Assembly: GCA_030428945.1 (NCBI GenBank) | Contig: JAUIEC010000004.1 | Span: 124,001-188,000, forward strand | Length of the DNA: 64,000 nucleotides | From: Phycisphaerae bacterium | GTDB lineage: Bacteria; Planctomycetota; Phycisphaerae; UBA1845; Fen-1342 | Direction of reading: 5' to 3' | In this document: one piece after another, positions 1-5,572 of the stretch | How the letters are laid out: every line of letters starts with the position of its first letter | How positions within the stretch are numbered: the stretch's first letter is position 1 | The notes under the pieces: model-generated | Databases searched by the model: none | What the model was told of the DNA's origin: nothing | What the model saw: only the letters and a program-made list of their open reading frames with translations | Made by a program: the position numbers and the translations under genes

Positions 1-131
1 CGCAGACCCTGCAATGCCTGGCCGGCCCTGACGTCTTCCTGGCCGACGACTGCGGCGCCGAGGACCCGGACGCGGACTTCGACGTCGATCTGCACGACGT
101 GCTGGTTTTGCAGGGGGCAGTGGGTGGGTGA
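1..131 (+). CDS. C-terminal end of a dockerin-like secreted protein (partial)
   Basis: The frame that begins at base 3 is open from the window edge to a TGA at 129-131. It encodes an acidic tail with the pattern DPDADFDVDLHD followed by VLVLQGAVGG. This resembles the second EF-hand-like, calcium-binding half of the dockerin-type repeats that close many exported planctomycete proteins; the complete protein at 20030 ends in the same style (DGDQDVDLADLAGML). The rest of the gene lies outside the window, so the function of the main domain is unknown. The identification rests on about 42 residues and is tentative. Confidence 0.5.
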   Translation, partial: QTLQCLAGPDVFLADDCGAEDPDADFDVDLHDVLVLQGAVGG

Positions 132-227
132 AAACGTGAAGCGTCAAGGCGTGAAAGGGGGCTCTCACTCTTTAGGTCGCTGCGGCGAAGTGAGTCCGCG
201 CGTCGAAGGTTGGGAGCGGTGCAGCCG

Positions 228-320
228 ATGAGTCTGGCGGAACTGCTGGCGATCGGGGCGATCTCGCTGTGGGTCTGGTGGGCGCTGTTCCGCAAGCGTG
301 ACGATCAGGCGGGGCGGTAG
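228..320 (+). CDS. Small single-pass membrane protein (30 aa)
   Basis: ATG at 228 opens a 30-residue frame ending with TAG at 318-320. The peptide is a single hydrophobic helix (LLAIGAISLWVWWALF, about residues 6-21) followed by a charged tail RKRDDQAGR, so the positive-inside rule places the C-terminus in the cytoplasm. A GGGAG stretch about 12 bases before the ATG is a weak ribosome site. It stops 17 bases before the ATPase gene at 338 and could be co-transcribed with it. No family is recognised. It could be a chance frame, but the clean helix-plus-basic-tail design argues for a real small protein. Confidence 0.42.
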   Translation: MSLAELLAIGAISLWVWWALFRKRDDQAGR

Positions 321-337
321 GACCAATCTCGCGGCGG

Positions 338-1468
338 ATGCTGGTCATGCTCAAGCGAATGACGATCGACGGCTATCGTTCCCTGCGCAACTTCCGCCTG
401 ACCCTGTCGCCGACGGTTACGGTGCTGATGGGACCGAACGGGGCCGGGAAGACCAACGTCTACTCGGCGATGCGGCTGCTTCAGTCGGCGGCGCTGGGGC
501 GACTGGCGCCCCACGTGGCGGGCGAGGGCGGGATGGCCGAGATCCTCTGGGCGGGTGAATGGAAAACGCGCGAGCGAGCTCGCGTCGCATTGACCGCCGA
601 GTTTGATGATTACCATTACCACCTGGCGCTCGGACCGAACGAAGTACTGCCGGATGGTGAGTACACGCTCGACAGCCTGGCGCACATGTTCCCCCACGAT
701 TCGCAGATCAAGGAGGAGCGTGTCACGCTCGGCGCCCGCGGGGCGACTGTCATGTGTCAGCGCGACCACGACGCGCTCAGCCTGCGCGACCAGAGTGGTT
801 CCCTCGCGGTTCATCCGGGCGGACTTGACGACGCCGAGTCAGTGCTGGCCCAGATCCGCGAGCCGGGGGTCTATCCGGAACTGGTCATGCTCGGACAGAC
901 CATCGCCGGCTGGCGGTTCTGCCACGACTTCCGGACCGACGACGACGCACCCGCCCGACGGCGGCAGGTCGGCGTGCGGACACCGGTGCTCTCTGAAGAC
1001 GCCCACGACCTGGTCTCGGCGCTGATGACGATTCACGCGCTCGGCGATGCGGAAGCGCTGGTCAGCACCCTGGATCGCGTGGTACCGAACTGGCAGTTCA
1101 TGCGCGATGACGAGGCCCGGGTCTGGCTGAGCTATGTCCCGGATCCGCACGAGCTGTGCCGCAGGTTCAGTCTCCGGAACGCTTCGGATGGCATGATCCG
1201 GTTCCTGTGCCTGGCCGCACTGCTCCTCAGTCCGCGGCCGCCGCATCTGCTGGTGCTGAACGAGCCGGAGAACAGCCTGCACCCGGACCTGTACGAGCCG
1301 CTGTCCAGGCTGATCGCGATCGCCGGCCGGCACGGGCAAATCCTGGTGACCACGCACGCGCGGCCGTTCGCCGAACTGCTTGAACGCGACACCGGACAGG
1401 CGCCGCAGACTCTCTCGCTCAAGCGCGGCGTTACGCGGCTGGATGACGCTCCGTTCGCGGATCTGTAG
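338..1468 (+). CDS. AAA/SMC-like ATPase of the RecF/OLD type (COG4637-like)
   Basis: A 376-residue cytoplasmic ATPase. The N-terminus has the typical RecF/SMC opening (MTIDGYRSLRNFRL) and a Walker A motif GPNGAGKT at about residues 32-39. Near the C-terminus ASDGMIRFLCL (about 285) resembles an ABC signature, and HLLVLNEPENSLHP (about 302-315) is the Walker B plus D-loop; the usual aspartate before GluPro is asparagine here (LNEPE). A final LVTTHARPF supplies the switch histidine. Known members of this group are predicted ATPases of overlooked function, often linked to nucleases in defence islands, but no nuclease partner is visible here. The true start could also be the ATG at 350 or 359, since no strong ribosome site decides it. 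Confidence 0.8.
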   Translation: MLVMLKRMTIDGYRSLRNFRLTLSPTVTVLMGPNGAGKTNVYSAMRLLQSAALGRLAPHVAGEGGMAEILWAGEWKTRERARVALTAEFDDYHYHLALGPNEVLPDGEYTLDSLAHMFPHDSQIKEERVTLGARGATVMCQRDHDALSLRDQSGSLAVHPGGLDDAESVLAQIREPGVYPELVMLGQTIAGWRFCHDFRTDDDAPARRRQVGVRTPVLSEDAHDLVSALMTIHALGDAEALVSTLDRVVPNWQFMRDDEARVWLSYVPDPHELCRRFSLRNASDGMIRFLCLAALLLSPRPPHLLVLNEPENSLHPDLYEPLSRLIAIAGRHGQILVTTHARPFAELLERDTGQAPQTLSLKRGVTRLDDAPFADL

Positions 1469-1550
1469 GTACGACCGGGAACCGGCCGTCGCTTCCATCA
1501 CCACGAGTCGCGGAACACGTACCACGACGGCGCGATCCACGAGGGTTGGC

Positions 1551-1605
1551 CTACGGGCTGTGCATCAAGATCACGCATGAAACCTCCGGCTGCGCGCGGG
1601 TAAAC
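1551..1605 (+). repeat. Island repeat, copy A
   Basis: First of four degenerate copies of an element of about 55-75 bp, each lying just upstream of a small gene in the island. The core here reads GCATCAAGATCACGCATGA, then a C/G-rich block and GCGCGCGGGTAAAC. The copy ends 8 bases before the ATG of the 1614 gene. The GGGTAAACT at its right end looks like an extended -10 element. Confidence 0.6.
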
Positions 1606-1613
1606 TAGGCACC

Positions 1614-1985
1614 ATGATTGGAATCACGATACACGACGAAGACGACCGAGGGTTCCTGATTCCGGTGTCCGGAGTTCTTCAGGCATTGGGAGAGTCAGGC
1701 TTGGCTTCGCGTTGGAGAATCAGCGTGCAGGAATCCTTCGGGCCGGGGGCGGAGGCCCTCGAATCCACCGCAACGTTGATCATGGGAGACGAGTTGATGG
1801 AACGACTCCGCGAAGTGACTCAGGTGGTCGATGGCCGTTTCTTCGCTTACCGCAACGAACAGCCTGATCCCTGGTTGACGATCCGTGTCGTCGATTCGTC
1901 GGCAATCGATGTAGTCTCGCACGATCCCGGGATCATTCAGCAGTTGAGCGAGAACTTTCACCTAGTTACGGAGTGGCCGCCTTAG
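1614..1985 (+). CDS. Hypothetical protein, 123 aa
   Basis: ATG at 1614 to TAG at 1983-1985. The product is a small acidic soluble protein beginning MIGITIHDEDDRGFLIPVSGV, with no signal peptide, membrane helix or motif that I recognise. It lies between repeat copies A and B and behaves like a cassette. Its base composition appears less GC-rich than the neighbouring housekeeping genes, in line with transfer. The stop codon sits in the loop of a strong hairpin (1969-2000), so coding end and probable terminator coincide. It could be an immunity or other accessory cassette protein, but nothing in the sequence proves this. Confidence 0.6.
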   Translation: MIGITIHDEDDRGFLIPVSGVLQALGESGLASRWRISVQESFGPGAEALESTATLIMGDELMERLREVTQVVDGRFFAYRNEQPDPWLTIRVVDSSAIDVVSHDPGIIQQLSENFHLVTEWPP

Positions 1986-2000
1986 TAGGCGGCCACTCCG
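1969..2000 (+). terminator. Perfect 14-bp hairpin with the stop codon in its loop
   Basis: Arms CGGAGTGGCCGCCT (1969-1982) and AGGCGGCCACTCCG (1987-2000) are exact reverse complements around the loop TAGT, whose first three bases are the stop of the 1614 gene. A short T-rich run (TTCGTTT) follows. The shape suits an intrinsic terminator on the plus strand, although the U-tract is weak. Confidence 0.6.
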
Positions 2001-2100
2001 TTCGTTTACCGAGCGCGAACGCCTATACGGGAGGCCTCGTTGCCGCTGACGGTTGCACGGAAGGCCGAGGCGATGCGGCGGCTGCTGGGGGCGGGGTGAT

Positions 2101-2170
2101 ACCCCCTTGTGTGCCGCGGCCCCCGGGATCGTTCATCAAGATTACGCATGACACCCCGGGGCGGATTCGG
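2101..2170 (+). repeat. Island repeat, copy B
   Basis: Second copy. It opens with ACCCCCTTGTGTGCCGCGGC and carries the core TTCATCAAGATTACGCATGA, then CACCCCGGGGCGG. It lies about 70 bases before the ATG of the 2238 gene. The opening half is shared with copies C and D but is hardly visible in copy A. Confidence 0.6.
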
Positions 2171-2237
2171 ATCGCATTACAGAATCATGAGCGCATCATC
2201 ATGCGTGAGTCATGTTCTCGTCTGGTAGCATGCTGGC

Positions 2238-3044
2238 ATGAAGGGCGCAGATACCCCAGCAACCCGATGGCTGTTCTCGTTGGTGGCTGTCGTCTTTGCA
2301 GTGCTGTGCGGACCGTGGGAACTGACGGTCACGACCGGTAACACCGCGTGGCGCATCGGTGCCGGTACGCTTGGATTGATCTGGTCGTCGTCGCCGCTGC
2401 CGCCGCAGTCGCCGCTGGTGGAATGGGCGTGGCCGACGTTCGACCCATTGGTTCTGTCCGCCAACTTGCGTACGGAACCGGGCTGGGTTCATCTCGGCTA
2501 CTGGTGGTTGCTAGCACTTTGCGGCCTGCTTGCGGTGCGGGCTTGGCATCGCCATCGTCCCCGGATCTTCTTTCTGCGCTTGCGCTGGTGGGGGAAGTGG
2601 CTTGCCACCTCGACCGCCATGGTCTTTCTCGCCGCAGGGGCGTGGAGTGCGTTCAGGTTGGCCGGTTTCGCTTCGGTCCGCCCGCCGGTCGGGCTGGTGC
2701 TGGCCGCGGGGCGGGTGCAGGTGGAGTCGCTGTCATTTCCGCCGATGCCTGGCAATCGGAAGCAGTGGGACGTTTTTTCTGACCCGATCCCCACCGGAAT
2801 CATGCCCTGGTACGAACGGGCAGGTATGACGTGGCCGCAGGTCCAGTTGGGGCAGCCATGGGTTGTCGTCGTACCGGTCTGGCTGCTGCTACTCGTTGCC
2901 GTGCCGCCGTGCGTGTTGCTTTGGCGGCTTGATGGCGGAGAAACTCAGGTGGATGGCTGTTCTCATTGCAGCTACGACCTGACCGGCAACGAGTCCGGCA
3001 CTTGCCCGGAATGCGGTAAGCCGATCGATCGCGCAGTAGATTAG
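2238..3044 (+). CDS. Multi-pass membrane protein with C-terminal zinc ribbon
   Basis: A 268-residue protein. It has an N-terminal helix (WLFSLVAVVFAVLCGPW), further hydrophobic segments near residues 90-105 and 130-145, another at about 215-235 (VVVVPVWLLLLVAVPPCVLLW), and a cytoplasmic tail with CSHCSYDLTGN...CPECGKPI, a four-cysteine zinc ribbon. Proteins ending in this CxYDLTGN ribbon are very frequent in planctomycetes, generally without known function. The nearest relative in the window is the shorter protein at 3129, which has the same ribbon. The gene sits between repeat copies B and C. The role of the ribbon, whether nucleic-acid or protein contact, cannot be told from sequence. Confidence 0.75.
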   Translation: MKGADTPATRWLFSLVAVVFAVLCGPWELTVTTGNTAWRIGAGTLGLIWSSSPLPPQSPLVEWAWPTFDPLVLSANLRTEPGWVHLGYWWLLALCGLLAVRAWHRHRPRIFFLRLRWWGKWLATSTAMVFLAAGAWSAFRLAGFASVRPPVGLVLAAGRVQVESLSFPPMPGNRKQWDVFSDPIPTGIMPWYERAGMTWPQVQLGQPWVVVVPVWLLLLVAVPPCVLLWRLDGGETQVDGCSHCSYDLTGNESGTCPECGKPIDRAVD

Positions 3045-3120
3045 CCCCCCGTGCGGGCCCCGGCCCCGGGGTTGGGCATCGAGATCATACATGACACCCC
3101 CGGGCCGCGCGCGGGTAGGC
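3045..3120 (+). repeat. Island repeat, copy C
   Basis: Third copy, starting directly after the stop of the 2238 gene. It reads CCCCCGTGCGGGCCCCGG, then GGGCATCGAGATCATACATG, ACACCCCCGGGCCGCGCGCG and GGTAGGC. It ends 8 bases before the GTG start at 3129, the same spacing as copy A to its gene. Confidence 0.6.
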
Positions 3121-3128
3121 TGTGAGTT

Positions 3129-3677
3129 GTGAAACCGGGACCAGACAGGCAAGTCGCAGGAGGCACGCTCAATCAATTGGCGCTGCCATTGATGGCCGGT
3201 GCATTGCTTCCCATGATTGTGATTCCGGCGAGCCTGATCTGCGCCGCACCACTCCTGCTTCTCGGGTTGACACTGTTCCCGGCATTCGGTTGGCAAGCGT
3301 GGGAGATGTGGTACGACCGGTCGCTGGTGCTTGGCGGGTTGGTAGCCGCAACAGTTTTAGGTGTTCAGGTTTATCGACGTTGGCCCCGGCGCGCGCAGTT
3401 AAGCTGGTTCATCGCCGGTGGTTTTGTACCACCAAGCGTGATATTGGCTGTCGCTGCCCTTGAACCGGGCGGGAACCTGCGAGCCGCGCTGCCCTACGCC
3501 GCTGGGGCCGCCGCACCACTGGTTGCGACAATCACGCTGGGGCGGCTTGCGCTCTGGTGGCTATCGAGGAGGCACGAGCCAGCGACGGGTATCCGTCCTT
3601 GCGGCTACGACCTGACGGGGAACGAGTCGGGCGTGTGCCCGGAATGCGGGAAGTCAGTCGCACGAACGGACAACTAA
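3129..3677 (+). CDS. Multi-pass membrane protein with C-terminal zinc ribbon (paralogue)
   Basis: A 182-residue protein with GTG start. Four hydrophobic stretches are visible: about residues 20-50 (a long segment that may be two helices), 66-82, 98-112 and 122-142. It ends in CGYDLTGN...CPECGKS, the same four-cysteine ribbon as the 2238 product. The shared tail together with different membrane parts suggests a modular family. It is bounded by repeat copies C and D. Base composition again appears less GC-rich than the chromosome around it. The function is unknown. Confidence 0.72.
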   Translation: MKPGPDRQVAGGTLNQLALPLMAGALLPMIVIPASLICAAPLLLLGLTLFPAFGWQAWEMWYDRSLVLGGLVAATVLGVQVYRRWPRRAQLSWFIAGGFVPPSVILAVAALEPGGNLRAALPYAAGAAAPLVATITLGRLALWWLSRRHEPATGIRPCGYDLTGNESGVCPECGKSVARTDN

Positions 3678-3752
3678 GACCCCCGTGTGTGCCGCGGCCC
3701 CCGTCGACGCTGATCAAGGCGATCACGACACCCTTGGCCGCGTGCTGGTAAT
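3678..3752 (+). repeat. Island repeat, copy D, running into the integrase remnant
   Basis: Fourth copy: ACCCCCGTGTGTGCCGCGGC, then CCCCGTCGACGCTGATCAAG, GCGATCACGACACCCTTGGC and CGCGTGCTGGTA. It begins at the stop of the 3129 gene and its right end fuses with the first recognisable codons of the integrase fragment. The order of repeat plus gene is thus the same in all four units. Confidence 0.55.
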
Positions 3753-4044
3753 TCCGACCGGGCTGATCCGGATCTTTGACCGCGACCTTGCTGCGGCTGG
3801 TATCGCGAAACGGGACGAGCGTGGACGGGTGGTCGACCTGCACGCCCTCCGCCACACCTTCGGGACCATGCTGAGCGCCTCCGGCGTGCCCCTGCGGACC
3901 GCACAGGCGGCCATGCGGCACAGCGATCCGAGCCTGACCGCGAACGTCTACACCGACCCGAAGCTACTCGACGTGGCGGGGGCCGTGTCGGCGCTCCCCG
4001 CAATCGAAACCTCGACCCCGGCAGCGTCCTCAGCGACCGGAACC
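3742..4044 (+). pseudogene. Truncated tyrosine recombinase/integrase (C-terminal catalytic part)
   Basis: The frame encodes about 100 residues typical of the end of a planctomycete-type phage integrase: PTGLIRIFDRDLAAAGI, then HALRHTFGTMLSASGV (box II His-x-x-Arg), AAMRHSDPSLT (the second conserved His) and NVYTDPKLLDVAGAV with the nucleophilic Tyr. The N-terminal core-binding domain and the first catalytic Arg are missing. The open frame continues to 4380, but that extension runs antisense through the tRNA gene and has no integrase character. The fragment faces the 3' end of tRNA-Gly, the classic place for an integrase beside its attachment site. I judge it a decayed remnant; the frame itself has no internal stop. 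Confidence 0.7.
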
Positions 4045-4230
4045 AGTGACGCGGGAGTTTGTACTCCGGTTTGTCACGCGCACCGCTTTGGCGTGCAATC
4101 TGGTGCATCTGCAAGCACACCAAGCGGATCGACACGCCCCGCGCAGCAGCGGCCCGGATCGGCGGCAAAGTCACTCGGTACAACGGGATGCAGCGTGGAT
4201 CACGCCGGCGCGGCAGGGGGGAAAGAGCAA

Positions 4231-4303
4231 AGCGGGCGAACGGACTCGAACCGTCGACATTCAGCTTGGAAGGCTGACGCTCTACCAACTGAGCTACGCC
4301 CGC
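4231..4303 (-). tRNA. tRNA-Gly (anticodon TCC)
   Basis: Read on the minus strand, the 73 bases fold as a cloverleaf: acceptor GCGGGCG paired with CGCCCGC, D-arm GCTC/GAGC, anticodon stem TCAGC/GCTGA around the loop CTTCCAA (anticodon TCC, reading GGA), and T-arm GACGG-TTCGAGT-CCGTT. The discriminator base is T, and CCA is not encoded. The 3' end points towards the integrase remnant and island, which makes it the probable historical attachment site. Confidence 0.93.
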
Positions 4304-4321
4304 GCAGTCGATACGGCGAAA

Positions 4322-4327
4322 AGTATA
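4322..4327 (-). promoter_or_regulatory. -10 element of the tRNA-Gly promoter
   Basis: On the minus strand TATACT lies 18 bases before the 5' end of the tRNA, a suitable distance for a start at or just upstream of the acceptor stem. No good -35 hexamer is seen 16-18 bases further upstream, so the assignment is moderate. Confidence 0.45.
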
Positions 4328-4532
4328 CCAGCCCCTCCGGAGGGCGACCAGTCCTGGCTGGGTTCGCCCTACCGGTGTGATCGCGGCAGGTGCCGGGCCG
4401 CGGCGGCCGCCAGTTGTGACGGGGTGCCGGGGTGTGGCCGGCTGGCCGGACGCGGCGGTTATACCTTTCGGGCGGCTTTCGCACGCGTGCCGGCGCGGCG
4501 GGAAGGTACAATTCGCGGCAGGAGGTGCCGTC

Positions 4533-5327
4533 ATGATCCGGCCACGCCTGTGTCAGCATTGCAGCGTCAACAATCCGCCGGCCAGCGAAGCCTGCATCGA
4601 CTGCCGCCACCCGCTCGGAGACGCGGTCGGCCTGTTCCTGCACGAGGAACTGCTGCTGTTCGCCCTCGATGACGAAAGCGGCGCGATCAACGGGCAGAGC
4701 GGACTGGCCTACAAGTACGGCCTGGCCGGAGGCGTTCTGACCGAACTGCTGCTGGCCGAGCACCTGCACCTGGACGACCGCGGCAAGCACCCGCTGGTCG
4801 ACGTGGTCCGCGGTCCGACGCCGATGCTGACCGATCCGCTGATCGCCGAGGTCTACGAGACGATCCGCGCCCACGGCAAGCCGCGCAAGCTGAGCGACTG
4901 GGTCTCGAAGGTCGGCGGCATCAGGCACATCGACCGGCGGATCGCCGCCCCGCTGTGCGAGATGGGCATCCTCGAGAACCGCGAGACCGAACACGGCTTC
5001 CTGTTCTTCCGCTACACCCGGCACCGCTACCCGCTGCTCGACCCGACGGCCGAGTACGCGGCCGTCAACCGCGTCCGCAAGGCGATCCACGACCGCCAGC
5101 AGCGCCCTGACGAGCGCACCTGCCTGCTGGTCGCCCTGGCCAACGCCGGCCGCCTGCTCGGCGTCCGCTTCTCGAAGGCCGACCTGAAGGAGCACAAGCA
5201 GCGGATCGAGAACATCACGGCCGAGAACGGCATCGCCGCCGCCGTCCAGAGCACGGTGGCCGCAATCGAGACCGCCATCATCGTGGCGACCACGTCCGCC
5301 AGCGCCGCCGCGGCGGCATCGGGCTGA
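4533..5327 (+). CDS. GPP34 (GOLPH3-like) family protein with N-terminal zinc ribbon
   Basis: The start is set at ATG 4533, which has AGGAGGT seven bases upstream; the frame is open from 4377 but without a signal there. The 264-residue product begins with a short cysteine motif (CQHC...CIDCRHPLG), a likely zinc ribbon. The GPP34 fold follows: LFLHEELLLFALDDESG, then GLAYKYGLAGGVLTELLLAEH and LSDWVSKVGGI. In eukaryotes GOLPH3/Vps74 binds PI4P and Golgi glycosyltransferases. Bacterial members are widespread, mostly in actinobacteria and myxobacteria, and have no settled function. The C-terminus is an Ala-rich helix (about 235-264) that might touch membrane. The ribbon fused ahead of the fold is unusual. 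Confidence 0.82.
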   Translation: MIRPRLCQHCSVNNPPASEACIDCRHPLGDAVGLFLHEELLLFALDDESGAINGQSGLAYKYGLAGGVLTELLLAEHLHLDDRGKHPLVDVVRGPTPMLTDPLIAEVYETIRAHGKPRKLSDWVSKVGGIRHIDRRIAAPLCEMGILENRETEHGFLFFRYTRHRYPLLDPTAEYAAVNRVRKAIHDRQQRPDERTCLLVALANAGRLLGVRFSKADLKEHKQRIENITAENGIAAAVQSTVAAIETAIIVATTSASAAAAASG

Positions 5328-5332
5328 CGCGC

Positions 5333-5356
5333 CCTGGCCGGTCAAGACCGGGCAGG
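5333..5356 (+). terminator. Hairpin after the GPP34 gene
   Basis: CCTGGCCGGTC and GACCGGGCAGG pair at 10 of 11 positions around AA, five bases after the stop. No U-tract follows, so it may be a processing or Rho-assisted end rather than a classic intrinsic terminator. The remaining bases up to 5572 hold no gene that I can support. Confidence 0.35.
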
Positions 5357-5572
5357 CGTGAACAAGGGGGGCTCGTGACCTGGGCGGGCGACGCTGCCAC
5401 GGCTCCTGCGTCCGGCGAGCGATGTCTGCACGGCCCGGCTGATCCTGCTGACCGAGGAAGCTGCGACAGGATGTGGCTGCGGCGGTGCGTACCGCGCCGC
5501 ATCGCGACGGTAGGCCCGACGCCGGAGCAGGGGGGCATGCGTTCTCGCGCCCTGGCTTCCCGGGAATGAGAA

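Noticed and set aside
1551..3752. Island repeats as a CRISPR array
   Set aside because: Only four degenerate copies with gene-sized and unequal spacing; no Cas genes, and the copies diverge too much.
4231..4303. Possible duplicated tRNA 3' end marking the other border of the island
   Set aside because: I looked for another copy of GCGGGCGAACGGACTCGAAC within 1-4230 by eye and found none; the far border probably lies outside the window or has decayed.
4046..4672. Plus-strand frames across the tRNA-Gly gene giving peptides such as GERTRTVDIQLGRL and ANGLEPSTFSLEG
   Set aside because: These are the well-known spurious translations of antisense tRNA sequence; the cloverleaf is unambiguous on the minus strand.
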